64,000 bases of DNA from Chloroflexota bacterium (GCA_021325095.1 JAJPHV010000069.1:1-64000); one strand, 5' to 3'. Counted from the stretch's first letter, positions 8,388 through 17,769 are shown. Notes: generated by a model not told the origin, from the letters alone. Numbers and translations: made by a program.

Positions 8388-9287
8388 TCAACGTGCTGGC
8401 GTGTAAAGTTCCAGCGCCTCGGCCATCGCCCGGATATGCGTGGGCGTACTGCCGCAGCACGCGCCGATGATCCGCGCGCCGAGATTCCGGGCTGTGGCGG
8501 CATATCCGGCCATAACTTCGGGCGTGCCGCTGTACGTCAGGCCACCACCCGCCTTATATTCAGGGACTCCGGCGTTGCTCTTGGCGATCAGGATCGCGCC
8601 GGGTGCGGCGGCGTGCATTTGCTCGATCACCCACAGCAGATCGTCCACGCCGCTGCCGCAATTCGCGCCGATCACGTCCGCACCCAGTTCTGGCAGGCGC
8701 TTCGCTGCATCGGCAGGGCGAATGCCCATCATGGTGCGGCGGTTGGTGTCGAAGGACAGCGTGGCAACCACCGGCAGATCGGATACACTGCGAATGCCCT
8801 GAATGGCGGCTTCCACCTCGCGCAGGTCGCTCATCGTCTCCACCTGGAAGTAATCGACACCGCCATCGCGCAGGGCGGCAGCCTGCTCCGCGAAGCCCTG
8901 CACGGCGTCCTCGAAGGCCAGCGTGCCGAGCGGCTCTAACAGTTGGCCCGTTGGGCCAATGTCCCCGCCAACCAGGACAGTGTGCGGTGCGCCTTCGACG
9001 GCACGCCGGGCAATCTGTGCCGCCGCCACATTGAGTTCGCGCACGCGCGATTCCAGGCCGTGCATCGCCAGCCGAAAGCGCGTCCCGCCAAAGGTATTGG
9101 TCAGGATCAACTGCGCCCCGGCCTCCACGTAGGCGCGGTGGAGGGCCTCCACACGCTCCGGGTAGTTCACATTCCACAGTTCGGGCGACGCACCCGATTC
9201 CAGACCTGCTGCGAACAACATCGTGCCCATCGCGCCATCGGCCAGGATAACGGGCTGCGCATTCAAGAGATCGTGTAGTTTGCTCAT
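8388..9287 (-). CDS. Homocysteine S-methyltransferase family protein
   Basis: 299 residues forming a Hcy-binding TIM barrel: ILADGAMGTMLFAAG at the start, TNTFGGTRFRL, GDIGPTGQLLEP, and the zinc ligands C210 (GANCGSG) and C277-C278 (GACCGSTPTHI). These bind zinc and activate homocysteine thiol for methyl transfer. The protein has only the barrel, like MetH module 1, BHMT-like proteins or the MtsA-like subunits next to corrinoid systems. The methyl donor is unknown. ATG 9287 overlaps the DinB stop by ATGA (9284-9287), so it is translationally coupled. The neighbouring DUF1638 and RACo-like genes suggest a corrinoid one-carbon context. Confidence 0.85.
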   Translation of the reverse strand: MSKLHDLLNAQPVILADGAMGTMLFAAGLESGASPELWNVNYPERVEALHRAYVEAGAQLILTNTFGGTRFRLAMHGLESRVRELNVAAAQIARRAVEGAPHTVLVGGDIGPTGQLLEPLGTLAFEDAVQGFAEQAAALRDGGVDYFQVETMSDLREVEAAIQGIRSVSDLPVVATLSFDTNRRTMMGIRPADAAKRLPELGADVIGANCGSGVDDLLWVIEQMHAAAPGAILIAKSNAGVPEYKAGGGLTYSGTPEVMAGYAATARNLGARIIGACCGSTPTHIRAMAEALELYTPAR

Positions 9288-9760
9288 CGGTGTTTGTGTC
9301 CTTCTTCCCATACCCGGCGCAGTTCCGTGATCTGAGCCAGGTGTTCGGTGTCGTGGTTGACGATCATGTGTACTTCGGAGCGCAGCGTGATCAGGCCGCG
9401 CGTGGTGTGGATGGCGCGCCGGTTCCAATCGCCGGGTTGCAGACTGCTCAACCAGGCGCAAATCCTCGTCCGCTCCACCTGCCAACGAGCCAGGTTATCT
9501 TCGAGCGAGCCAGGCGTCGTCAGCGTCGAGGCGGGATCGACGGGCGTGAATGTGGGCCGATCCTGCTCCACAATGCAGCGGAAACGCGGCCCAAAGATCG
9601 TGTCGATGTTGGCAAGGTGCATTACGATCTCGGCAATCGACCAGTGGTCGCCGTCCTTCCAGGCCAGCGCTTCGGAAGGCAGTGGGCGCAGCAGGCGGCG
9701 AACGTCGGCGGGAGAGGCTTCCAGCGCCTCGATCAACAGGCGGCTCTGCACATGGGGCAT
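9284..9760 (-). CDS. DinB/YfiT-like putative metal-dependent protein
   Basis: 158 residues of the DinB four-helix bundle type: HWSIAEIVMHLANID supplies H48 and MIVNHDTEHLAQI supplies H136 and H140, the usual metal-binding His triad. DinB-like proteins are thiol-dependent transferases or hydrolases in the characterised cases; the substrate here is unknown. The start at 9760 follows a copy of the palindromic repeat. It overlaps the homocysteine methyltransferase by four bases. Confidence 0.8.
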   Translation of the reverse strand: MPHVQSRLLIEALEASPADVRRLLRPLPSEALAWKDGDHWSIAEIVMHLANIDTIFGPRFRCIVEQDRPTFTPVDPASTLTTPGSLEDNLARWQVERTRICAWLSSLQPGDWNRRAIHTTRGLITLRSEVHMIVNHDTEHLAQITELRRVWEEGHKHR

Positions 9761-9774
9761 AGTGTACCTCAATA

Positions 9775-9819
9775 CCTCACCCCCTGACCCCTCAGCCGCT
9801 GCACAGAGAGGGGGAACCG
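9775..9819. repeat. GC-rich palindromic intergenic repeat, copy 2
   Basis: CCTCACCCCCTGACCCCTCAGCC is followed by CAGAGAGGGGGA; only the inner arm is well paired, so the copy looks partly eroded. It sits between the DUF5063 stop and the DinB start. Confidence 0.7.
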
Positions 9820-9866
9820 ACACGCAACGACTTGCCTCTCCATAGGTAGGGGTCGATCTGACGGGA

Positions 9867-10343
9867 TCACTGCCCGTCGGCTTCGCGGCGCATGGCGCGG
9901 TGCAGAGCACGGAGGGCATCGACGGCGTGCTCGCCCCAATGCGCGACAAATTGACTGCGCCATTCCCAAACCGCGTCGTCCAGGCTGTTTGCGTCGCCCC
10001 GTTCCAGGATCAACAGGCCGCGTTTCAAGTCCTGGTACACATCCCGCAGATCGTCCGACAGAGAACCACACACGGGCGCTTCCCATTCGTAGGGGTCGGA
10101 CACTTCCCAGTAGAGCGTCAGGTCTCCCAGCCCGGCCCAGTGCGGGATGCTGTCGGGCACGGCGGGCGCTTCCCGGTCTGAGCGTGCTACGTCTGGCAGG
10201 CGCAGCGCCGTCGCGTATAGATCGGCCAGCAATGAGGCAAACATCACCAACCGGTCCGCCAGAGCATACTGGTGAGCGGCCTCCATAAAATCGCAGTAGG
10301 CCCGTGCCGAAGCGGTAAAGTGCTCGATCTCCGGCGCGATCAT
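9867..10343 (-). CDS. DUF5063 family protein
   Basis: 158 residues, helical, with the pattern EIEHFTASARAYCDFME, then LADLYATALRLPDV, then DSIPHWAGLGDLTLYWEVSDPYEWEAPVCGSLSDDLRDVYQDLKRGL and HWGEHAVDALRALH, which matches DUF5063 proteins. Function is unknown. ATG 10343 lies 7 bp after the stop of the degenerate RACo-like gene, so it was once cotranscribed with it. No catalytic motif is obvious. Confidence 0.7.
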   Translation of the reverse strand: MIAPEIEHFTASARAYCDFMEAAHQYALADRLVMFASLLADLYATALRLPDVARSDREAPAVPDSIPHWAGLGDLTLYWEVSDPYEWEAPVCGSLSDDLRDVYQDLKRGLLILERGDANSLDDAVWEWRSQFVAHWGEHAVDALRALHRAMRREADGQ

Positions 10344-10350
10344 GGCCTGC

Positions 10351-11107
10351 TCACTCTGCGCGCACCCGGCGGCGCGTCGATTTCGGTTCCGCCGAGGCGG
10401 GCAAGATGCCGGACAGGTGCGGGAAAGGGTCTTTCATGTGCGGAATGTGGATCGCTTCGACAAATGCGTCCTGGAAGCCCGGATCGGTGGCTGTTTCGAC
10501 GTAGCGGATATGCCGGGCAATGTCTTCGGCTTCGAGGCGCTGCTTCTGGTGCAACAGGGCGATCCGCGCCGTCGCCAGCCGCGTTGCCCACCGACATAAC
10601 CCGGCTCAGGCCGCAATCCGGGATCAGACCCAGGATCATGGCGTATTTAGGATCAATGTAGCTGCCGAACGCGCCGGCCAGCAGAATCCGTTCCACCGCG
10701 CGGCTGCCATGATGATCGAGCAGAAGCGTGACCCCGGCGTACAGCGCCGCCTTCGCCAGTTGGATGGCGCGCACGTCGTCCTGAGTCACGACGATGGGCG
10801 ATCCCGTCGCGCTCTGTGTGGCCGGAGCGAGTGTGTAAACTCCCTTTCGCCCGTTGAAGTGGATAAGCGGATGTTCGCGCTCCCCGAAGCGGCCATCCGC
10901 GCTGATGATCCCGGAGCCGCAGATGCCCGTCGCCAGGATGTCGTCGCACGTTTGCCGCCCGCCGCAGATGCCCTCGATGCCAACACCTAACTGCCGGGCC
11001 GCGTCAAGAACGGTGATACCGTCTGGAACATAGCCCTGCCTGCCGGAAGGTTGAAATACGATGCGATGCAGCTTTTGGTCTGGCACGATTGCCTGCAAGT
11101 TGTCCAA
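10351..11107 (-). pseudogene. Remnant of a RACo/RamA-like ferredoxin-ASKHA corrinoid activator (DUF4445)
   Basis: The reading frame opens with a 2Fe-2S ferredoxin start (IVFQPSGRQGYVPDGITVLDA, IEGICGGRQTC) but at about 10950 jumps straight into the C-terminal ASKHA domain (ATGICGSGIISADG, VTQDDVRAIQLAKAALYAG, ILLAGAFGSYIDP). The rest of the ferredoxin domain, the linker and most of the ASKHA domain are missing; intact relatives are roughly 600 residues. A second lesion, a net loss of two bases at about 10563-10568, shifts the frame after GNAAGDGA; the true tail (ARIALLHQKQRLEAEDIARHI... to ...SAEPKSTRR) continues in the next frame to a stop at 10351. The intact protein would reactivate oxidised corrinoid proteins with ATP. 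This copy cannot do so. Confidence 0.85.
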
Positions 11108-11253
11108 TTGTCGATTGGGTGATTATAGCGCAGCGAATAGAAGATGAATGAATGCTCTGAGAACGATTGGAATTACTTTAGAAATCCGCATGACGCCTGT
11201 GAAGGCGAGGTATACCTCCACAGTTGCAAATTGGGTGAGTGGAGGAGGAGCGA

Positions 11254-11859
11254 ATGATGAACTCTCGACCCAGCTTCGTGAAGTGGAGCGGCTTCATTCT
11301 CGTTGCGGGCTTCTTACTCATCGGGACTTTTGCCAGCACAAATGCCAGGCCGTTGGCGCAGGGCACGCCAGCCTCGACCTCAGCGGCTACATCAGCGCCA
11401 ACGATGGCAGCGACGCCAGCAGTGACCTCGGCGGCCACTAGTGCGGCGACGACGGCAGCGACTGTGGTCGTCACGCCAACGACCAGTTCATCGGGCGGTG
11501 GCACAGCGCCGAGTGCGACCCCAGTTCCGCCAACCAATACTGCGTTACCGCCTGCGGAAGCATCTGCCTCGACGGGCCAGTCGGAGACGGCGAAATGCGT
11601 GCCTGCGGAAGTCGCTGTATTTGTCAAAGCACCGCGCATTCATGTGAAGTGCGCCTCGCCTACCAATGGCATTCTGTACTTCGCCACCGGGACGGCTGAT
11701 GCAGCCACCGCGCAGCGTGTCCTGACGGTATTGACCAGCGCGCTCGTTTCTGGAAAGGCGTTGTCCATCGTCTACGATCCGAGTGACCTGAGCGGCGCGG
11801 CTATCGGCTGCCTGAACACTGACTGCCGGCTGATTGTCACGGTTAGCATCGTGCCATAG
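11254..11859 (+). CDS. Secreted protein with Ala/Thr-rich linker and unknown C-terminal domain
   Basis: 201 residues from ATG 11254 (or 11257), preceded by the strong site GGAGGAGGAG. A signal peptide or membrane anchor (SGFILVAGFLLIGTFAS, about 16-33) is followed by ~70 residues of Ala/Thr/Ser/Pro low complexity and a ~90-residue C-terminal domain with four Cys (AKCVPAEV, HVKCASPTNG, IGCLNTDCRL) that could form two disulfides. I do not recognise the domain. The layout is that of an exported surface or periplasmic protein. It stands alone between the RACo-like remnant and the P-type ATPase. Confidence 0.6.
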   Translation: MMNSRPSFVKWSGFILVAGFLLIGTFASTNARPLAQGTPASTSAATSAPTMAATPAVTSAATSAATTAATVVVTPTTSSSGGGTAPSATPVPPTNTALPPAEASASTGQSETAKCVPAEVAVFVKAPRIHVKCASPTNGILYFATGTADAATAQRVLTVLTSALVSGKALSIVYDPSDLSGAAIGCLNTDCRLIVTVSIVP

Positions 11860-11880
11860 ACCTCATATGAAAAAGGTTGA

Positions 11881-11978
11881 CCTCACCCCCAACCCCCTCT
11901 CCGCAAGCAGAAAGGGGGAAAAACCCCACAAACCAGGACACCCCTCTCCACCAGAGTGGAGAGGGGCTGGGGGTGAGG
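11881..11978. repeat. GC-rich palindromic intergenic repeat, copy 3 (composite)
   Basis: The outer arms CCTCACCCCCAACCCCCTCTCC and GGAGAGGGGCTGGGGGTGAGG are nearly perfect complements, with a second CCCCTCTCCACCAGAGTGGAGAGG hairpin nested inside. It lies between two convergent genes and overlaps none except the last bases of the ATPase stop region, so it could terminate both transcripts. Confidence 0.85.
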
Positions 11979-11979
11979 C

Positions 11980-14745
11980 TTACGCTTCCGGCACGCTGCG
12001 CAGGGTGGTTATTTTCTGGCGGGTCTGCTTGCGGATGAACTTGACGATTTCCTCGACAAGCGGCGGGATCAGCCCCAGGCCGATCAGGGTGGGCAGAATG
12101 GTGTTCGGGACGGGAGTCATGCCGACGGGCAGAATGTAGATCGCCACGAAGGCAATGACGATGGTGAGCGCCGCCGCGTACAGGCTCCACTTGTTCGAGA
12201 AAAAGCCGATCTCCCACAGATTGTAATTCAGGCTGCGGGCCGTGAATGCGCTGCGCAGAATCTTCTGCACCATGAATGCGGTGAAAATGGCCGTCTGCTG
12301 GATGGACAACGCCTGCGGTGACAGGTCAGCCAGCCCCATCTCGCGCGTTGCGCCGCGCGCGACGAGGAAAGCCATGGCCATCACAAACGTTGCCACAATG
12401 CTCTGCACACCGATGCTGAACCACATGTAGGGCGTAATGACCCCTTCCCCCGCCGGACGCGGCGGCCTGTCCATCACGTCGGCTTCCTCTTTTTCGGTAG
12501 CCAGCGCGATGCTCAACCACGAGTCGCCCAGAAGGTTGATGACCAGCAGTTGGATAGCCGTCAGCGGGACAGGCCAGCCGAGCACTGCCGCAACGATGAA
12601 AGTCAGCACCTCCGAGGCATTGGTACTGAGCAGGGCATGAATATACAGGCGGGCGCGGTACAGGATGGTGCGCCCAACCTGCACGGCGCTGGCAATGGCC
12701 TCGTAAGTACCGGTCAGTATCACGTCGCTCACGTCTTTGGCGAGGTCGGTGCCGGATTGCATGGCAATACCCACATCGGCCTGCTTCAAGCTGGGCGCGT
12801 CGTTCACACCGTCGCCCGTCATGGCGACCAGCGCCCCGCTGCGCTGCAAGGCTCTGACAATGGTCACTTTATCGCTCGGCGTCACACGGGCGAAGACGTT
12901 CGTCTTGGCGATGCGTTCCAGTTCGGCGGGCGGGAGGGCCTCAACGCCACCGTTGGCCGTGATACGCTGAAGCTCCGGCCCATCGATCACGGCCTGAAGC
13001 GTAGCGTTCTGCGGCACGAGGCCCACGTCACGCGCAATGGAGAGCGCTGTCACCGGGCTGTCGCCGGTGATCATTTTGGGCGTAATACCTGCGCGCCGGA
13101 GCTGCTCAACAGTCCCGCGCACTTCGGGCCGGGCCGGGTCGGAAAGCGCAACCAGCCCGATAAACGTTAGCTCGTTCTCGTGGACGTGGCTGATCTCGCC
13201 CTCCACGTCGCTCAGATCACGGTCAGCAAAGGCCAGGACACGGTAGCCTTCGTGTTCAAAACGCAGAAGCTGCTCGGCAATGATGTCTCTGTCCGCATCC
13301 GTCAGTGGCATCAGGATGCCTTCTTTGAAGATGTATTTGCAGCGAGCCAGCAGCCGATCTGTTGCGCCTTTGGTGCGCATCACCCGGTTGCCATTTTCGT
13401 GGACGTTGACCGTGCTCATCATCTTGCGGGCGCTGTTGAAAGGAATCTCCGTTTCACGATTGGCTTTGTCTTCGGAGGTCATGTTGAAACCTGCCAGTTC
13501 GGCCAGCCTGCCCAGGGCCATCTCGGACGGATCGGCCAGGTTGTTGCACAGGCGGATCACATCCATCAACTTTTCGAGTTCAGGACTCTTAAAGTTGGCT
13601 GTCTCTGTGCGGACTTCACCCGAATCGGGCGTCCAGATATGAGTGGCCGTCATGCGGCCAAAGGTGACGGTTCCGGTTTTGTCGGTGCAGACCACACTGA
13701 CCGAGCCGAGCGCTTCGGCGGCACGCAGGTGGCGGATAATGGCTTTCTTCTGCACCATTTCGCGCACGCCGAGCGCCAGCGCGATGGTAATGATTGCACC
13801 CAATGCTTCGGGAATAAAGGCGATTGCCAGCGCCACTGCCACGACCAGTGCATCGACGATCTCGTAATGCTGTACCAAGATATAGACCATGACGACCAGC
13901 ACACAGACGACCAGTGTCCCGGCCAGCAAGAGCTTCCCCAGGCGCTCCAACTGGCGCTGCAAGGGGGTAGCCGTTTCCTCTGTCGTGCGCAGTTCCTCGT
14001 AGATTTTGCCAAGTTCGGTGTTGACACCTGTCCCGGTCACGACTGCCGTGATGTTGCCGCCGGTGACGAACGTCCCGGCGTAGACCATGTTGGCGCGTTT
14101 GCTCAACGGGGTATCCGGCGGCAGCGCTTCGGGCGATTTCGATACGTCGAAGGGTTCCCCGGTCAGCAGCGCCTCGTTGACCGTTGCATTGGTCGCTTCG
14201 ACAACGCGGGCGTCGGCGGGGACTTTCGATCCCTGGATCAAGAAGATCAGATCGCCGGGAACCACTTCTTTGGACTCAACCTGGAACTGCTGGCATTCGC
14301 GGATGACCCCGGCAAAGGCTTTCTGCAAATCTTTGAGTTTGGCGAGTTCGTTGCCCGCCGAGCGATCCGTGAAATAGCTGACCAGAGTCATGAAGACGAC
14401 AATGCCCATGATCCACAAGGCTTGCTGTAGTTCCTGGGTCTCGCCATTCAGGATGCCAATGGCCGCGCTGAGGATGGCTGCGCCCGTCAGGATGAGGGCC
14501 AGCGGGTCTTTGAACGTTTCCAGCAGGCTGGCCCAGACACCCGGCTCGGCCTCTTCGGGCAGCCCATTGGGGCCATATTTCTGAAGGCGGGCCTGCGCTT
14601 CACTGCGGCTCAGGCCGCCGATTTTGTCTGTGTCCAGTGCGCTAAGAACTTCATGGGTTGCCTGTGACCACCAGGGCGTTTTGCTGCCTGTCACACTGCC
14701 GGGCGGGGAGGGGGTGGTGGGTTTCGTTAGTGTCTCGATGGTCAT
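11980..14745 (-). CDS. P-type cation-transporting ATPase (P2-like)
   Basis: 921 residues with the complete P-type layout: N-terminal cation ATPase segment (DKIGGLSRSEAQARLQKYGPN), actuator TGEP (195-198), phosphorylation site CTDKTGTV with D355, TGDSPVTALSIARDVGL, and hinge MTGDGVNDAPSLKQADVGIAM, followed by a C-terminal membrane block. It hydrolyses ATP to move cations across the membrane. The membrane segment before the phosphorylation domain reads IPEALGAIITIALALG (312-316) instead of the PEGLP of Ca2+ pumps, so the transported ion should not be assumed to be calcium. The DKTGTLT consensus is DKTGTVT here. Length is normal. The gene stands alone. Confidence 0.9.
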   Translation of the reverse strand: MTIETLTKPTTPSPPGSVTGSKTPWWSQATHEVLSALDTDKIGGLSRSEAQARLQKYGPNGLPEEAEPGVWASLLETFKDPLALILTGAAILSAAIGILNGETQELQQALWIMGIVVFMTLVSYFTDRSAGNELAKLKDLQKAFAGVIRECQQFQVESKEVVPGDLIFLIQGSKVPADARVVEATNATVNEALLTGEPFDVSKSPEALPPDTPLSKRANMVYAGTFVTGGNITAVVTGTGVNTELGKIYEELRTTEETATPLQRQLERLGKLLLAGTLVVCVLVVMVYILVQHYEIVDALVVAVALAIAFIPEALGAIITIALALGVREMVQKKAIIRHLRAAEALGSVSVVCTDKTGTVTFGRMTATHIWTPDSGEVRTETANFKSPELEKLMDVIRLCNNLADPSEMALGRLAELAGFNMTSEDKANRETEIPFNSARKMMSTVNVHENGNRVMRTKGATDRLLARCKYIFKEGILMPLTDADRDIIAEQLLRFEHEGYRVLAFADRDLSDVEGEISHVHENELTFIGLVALSDPARPEVRGTVEQLRRAGITPKMITGDSPVTALSIARDVGLVPQNATLQAVIDGPELQRITANGGVEALPPAELERIAKTNVFARVTPSDKVTIVRALQRSGALVAMTGDGVNDAPSLKQADVGIAMQSGTDLAKDVSDVILTGTYEAIASAVQVGRTILYRARLYIHALLSTNASEVLTFIVAAVLGWPVPLTAIQLLVINLLGDSWLSIALATEKEEADVMDRPPRPAGEGVITPYMWFSIGVQSIVATFVMAMAFLVARGATREMGLADLSPQALSIQQTAIFTAFMVQKILRSAFTARSLNYNLWEIGFFSNKWSLYAAALTIVIAFVAIYILPVGMTPVPNTILPTLIGLGLIPPLVEEIVKFIRKQTRQKITTLRSVPEA

Positions 14746-14915
14746 GATGGCTTACGATACTCCTCATCTACAGAGAGTCACCTGAGCAGTATTTTCGTTT
14801 GAATGCACGACTACGCCACTACCTAAAAGTTAGGGGGATGCTGTGCCACCCGCAGGCAATTTTAGGACCAGATTCTAGGACAAAATTAGAATCGGCGATA
14901 CTGATGAGACTGGCC

Positions 14916-15992
14916 TCAACCTAACAGGCGTGCGCCGAACAGTATCCAGAGGGTGGAGTAGCGCAGAGCACGGCGCGACTTGCGCAGCGCGGCATACAGC
15001 ACCACGCCGATCACCAGTCCGGTGGCAAAGCGGGCAATGCCCAACGGCTCCCGGTAAGTAGAAAAGGGGACGAAGGGCATGATCGCGGCATTCGCCAGCA
15101 TGAGGAAGACGTAGGGATGCCAGTGCCGCTGAAACAGGTCGCGCAGGCCGCGCCACAGTGCCCACAATGTCGGCAGCAGCACACTCAGGATCGGCAGCAG
15201 CCCGAAGACCAGCAGGGCAGACAGGCCGAACTCCGACAGCCGCCAGATACCGTTGAAAGGGATAATCTCAAAGGGGGTTGCCATCGCGCCGCCTGAGCCG
15301 AGGCCCGGCTGCCCCAGCCACAGGGTTAAGATCGCCTGCCAGAGGACGAACGGCGCGAGACCGATCAGGGCCAGGCGGATCAAGTCGCGCCAGCGCCATT
15401 CGAGGACGTAGTAGACCAGGTAGCCGGCTACAAAAAAGAGGGTTGTCTCTTTTGCCAAAGCTGCCAGCGCCAGCCAGACAGTCTGCCACGTCAGGTGGTT
15501 GCGCTGCCCGGCCAGGATCGCCAGGATCGCCAGCCCATAGGCCAGTGGTTCGCTCGTGCTGACGCGGACGGCGAAAAAGACTCCGCCGAACAGTCCGTAG
15601 ACGAGCGCGTACCAGCGGCTCACGCGCTCTGCAATCAGCAGTTGCTCGAAGGCCGCCGTGCCTATCGCCAGCGCTGCCAGATTGATCGACAGCATGGTCC
15701 AGGACACAAGCGGCTCCTGTCCGAGTGAGAGCAGACGTGCCAGGGCGGGATGTAAAATGCGCTGGTAGCGGTAGGCGGGCACGTCAAGACGAGGGACAGC
15801 ATTGGCCGGGTCGAGCGCGATGTAATAAGTGAACTGGCCGTCGTAACCTTTATCGCCGGAGGGAGTCGGGAAAACAAGCTCCATTACGCCCCGGTTGTAG
15901 TGGATCAAGATGACAGCGAGATAGATCGTACAGAGCACCAGCACAACCATCCAGGGGCGTAGCGTGATGCGACGGGCGGGGTTGAGGACCAT
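14916..15992 (-). CDS. Polytopic membrane protein, glycosyltransferase-C-like
   Basis: 358 residues from ATG 15992 (AAGGA upstream). About nine hydrophobic segments alternate with short loops. A long first outside loop contains GDKGYDGQFTYYIALDP, resembling the acidic first loop of GT-C-type or bacterial mannosyltransferase-like membrane proteins, and KETTLFFVAGYLVYYVL falls in a later segment. No soluble domain is present. A lipid-linked sugar transferase role is only a possibility. It is preceded by repeat copy 4. Confidence 0.6.
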   Translation of the reverse strand: MVLNPARRITLRPWMVVLVLCTIYLAVILIHYNRGVMELVFPTPSGDKGYDGQFTYYIALDPANAVPRLDVPAYRYQRILHPALARLLSLGQEPLVSWTMLSINLAALAIGTAAFEQLLIAERVSRWYALVYGLFGGVFFAVRVSTSEPLAYGLAILAILAGQRNHLTWQTVWLALAALAKETTLFFVAGYLVYYVLEWRWRDLIRLALIGLAPFVLWQAILTLWLGQPGLGSGGAMATPFEIIPFNGIWRLSEFGLSALLVFGLLPILSVLLPTLWALWRGLRDLFQRHWHPYVFLMLANAAIMPFVPFSTYREPLGIARFATGLVIGVVLYAALRKSRRALRYSTLWILFGARLLG

Positions 15993-16018
15993 GTGTGTCC
16001 ATCCTTGATGCGTGATTT

Positions 16019-16064
16019 GCCTCACCCTTCGCCCCCCCTCTCCGCTGCACAGTAGAAGGGAACC
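16019..16064. repeat. GC-rich palindromic intergenic repeat, copy 4
   Basis: CCTCACCCTTCGCCCCCCCTCTCCGC is recognisable as the left arm, while the right arm (AGTAGAAGGGAACC) is degraded. It lies just upstream of the membrane protein start. Confidence 0.6.
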
Positions 16065-16194
16065 GGTGGGCGCTATATCCCGCTTGGTTCCCCTACTGGT
16101 TGGAGGCAAGTGGGAGGTTTATAGCTGGCGCAAATACTCTGGCGGGACGTGATCGGTGAGCCATACGCCGTCTTTTGTCATCTGTCATAAATGG

Positions 16195-17769
16195 TCACCG
16201 GTCAAAGGCACGCAGCCAGACGTTTTTGAACTGGCAGACGCTGGAGGCCCGTTCGTAGTTGTAGGCGGCGATGAAAGTGCTTCCGGCCACCTGTTTGCCG
16301 TTCACATTGGCGACCAGCCCACCGTTGATGTAGACCATCAGGCTGTTGCCGATGGCGATAATCGTGACGCGGTTGGTGGCACGGTTATCCTTTTTGATGG
16401 CGTCGGACAGGTTGTACATCGAAACGATGTCACCGTCTTTCTCGCTCCTCTGGAGAATGCCGAAACCGCCCTTGCGATCCAGGTAAACAATCGAGAAGTT
16501 TTTGTCATCGGCGGCACGAAATTCCATGCCACAGGCGATGTTTTCGTTGTTGGATTCCCAGGATACGTCCGCCGTGTAAACCAGGTCGGTGAAACTGATG
16601 CTGCGGGCCAGCGGCTGAACGACGATACCTTTGGCGGTGTTGTTGGTGACAAAGGCATCGGCTACGTCCAGACCGGGCTTGCCAATGCTGGGAATGATGC
16701 GCGCCGCCAGCAATTCTTCGAGGATGGACAGGGCGGTTTGTTGCCAGTGCGTCAGCCTGGGCGGAACGATGATCGGCACGCTGGCCGCCTCATCGGTGGG
16801 CAAGGTGACGACGATGTTGTCGAACAGGACACTCGTGGAATTGCTCGGCGAACGGCCTGTGCCAATCGCCACGCCAAAGACGCCCGCCTCACCCAACGTC
16901 TCATCGTCCAGTTCGGACAGCGGTTGGCCGTTGTAGAACAGGATGAAGTGATGACCCTTGAGCATCGCGCCCAGCGTGGAGGTGGCTTGCAGCGTGCCGG
17001 GCAGCGCCGTCCAATCGTGGATAGGCGTCATGCCGCCGGGCCTGCCATAGGCCAGGCGCCACTTGTTATCGCTGTTGATGAAAAACAGATAGAACTCCAA
17101 TGCGTTGTTGCGGCGCGTTCCGCGCAGCAGCAGGCCGCCTTCCCAATAGCCAGAAATCGGCTCGGCCTGCATTTCGGCCTGCATGTAGAGGTCTTTGAAA
17201 ACGCCGATCTTGTCTGCCGTCGTGAAGGTATAAGAGTTGTCGGCAGTCAATTGCAGGCGCAGTTTGCCCTCACTGAACTGTGCCAGGGCGTTCGGTTCGC
17301 GCCAGACACGCATAGGCGAACGTGCTCCCGTCGGGTCATTGATGAGCAGGAAGCTGAAGCCGGGCAGCAGTGACAGCGAGTAGCCGCCGGAGGTGGGCTT
17401 GTCGGTTTTGGCGCGTGTGACGCGGACGGCATACGTGCCCGCATCCGGAATCACGAAGGCGTCAATCGTGGCGTTGCGGTAGCTGCCACTGCCGCTGGAG
17501 GCCAGCAACTTTCCAGCCGCATCCAACAGCTCGATAGACGGTTCCAGGTCGCCGGAAGTGGCCTGCATTCGCATGGAAAGGCGTTGGCCCTTGCTGGCGG
17601 TGAACGTCCAGCGCTGTTCCACCTGTGAATCGTTGATCTCGCCCGTCACAGGTTGAAGCAGAGTCAATGTCGTGCTTTGATCCTGCTGTGCATATGTCGG
17701 CCAAAGCCGGGCAGTCAGCATCCCGACGATCAGCGCAAGAAGAAACAAAACACGTGTAGTGGGTATCAT
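16195..17769 (-). CDS. Secreted PPC-domain protein with two LamG-like beta-sandwich regions
   Basis: 524 residues with an N-terminal signal peptide (VLFLLALIVGMLTARLWPTYAQ). Residues about 35-135 look like a bacterial pre-peptidase C-terminal (PPC) domain: GQRLSMRMQATSGDLEPSIELLDAAG, then DAGTYAVRV. Two further beta-rich regions follow (GYWEGGLLLRGT..YLFFINSDNKWRLAYG, and CGMEFRAADDKNFSIVYLDRKGG ... VTIIAIGNSLMVYINGGLVA), each like the LamG/3-keto-disaccharide hydrolase sandwich that binds carbohydrates. No catalytic motif is evident. A role in binding extracellular glycans or matrix is an inference. It is divergent from the GH57 gene. Confidence 0.6.
   Translation of the reverse strand: MIPTTRVLFLLALIVGMLTARLWPTYAQQDQSTTLTLLQPVTGEINDSQVEQRWTFTASKGQRLSMRMQATSGDLEPSIELLDAAGKLLASSGSGSYRNATIDAFVIPDAGTYAVRVTRAKTDKPTSGGYSLSLLPGFSFLLINDPTGARSPMRVWREPNALAQFSEGKLRLQLTADNSYTFTTADKIGVFKDLYMQAEMQAEPISGYWEGGLLLRGTRRNNALEFYLFFINSDNKWRLAYGRPGGMTPIHDWTALPGTLQATSTLGAMLKGHHFILFYNGQPLSELDDETLGEAGVFGVAIGTGRSPSNSTSVLFDNIVVTLPTDEAASVPIIVPPRLTHWQQTALSILEELLAARIIPSIGKPGLDVADAFVTNNTAKGIVVQPLARSISFTDLVYTADVSWESNNENIACGMEFRAADDKNFSIVYLDRKGGFGILQRSEKDGDIVSMYNLSDAIKKDNRATNRVTIIAIGNSLMVYINGGLVANVNGKQVAGSTFIAAYNYERASSVCQFKNVWLRAFDR

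Noticed and set aside
10272..10661. 129-codon forward frame across the RACo-like remnant
   Set aside because: Antisense shadow; the minus strand retains clear ASKHA similarity in two frames.
12550..14430. Long forward open frames opposite the P-type ATPase
   Set aside because: The minus strand encodes a complete ATPase with all motifs; the forward frames are His/Gly/Arg-rich shadows.
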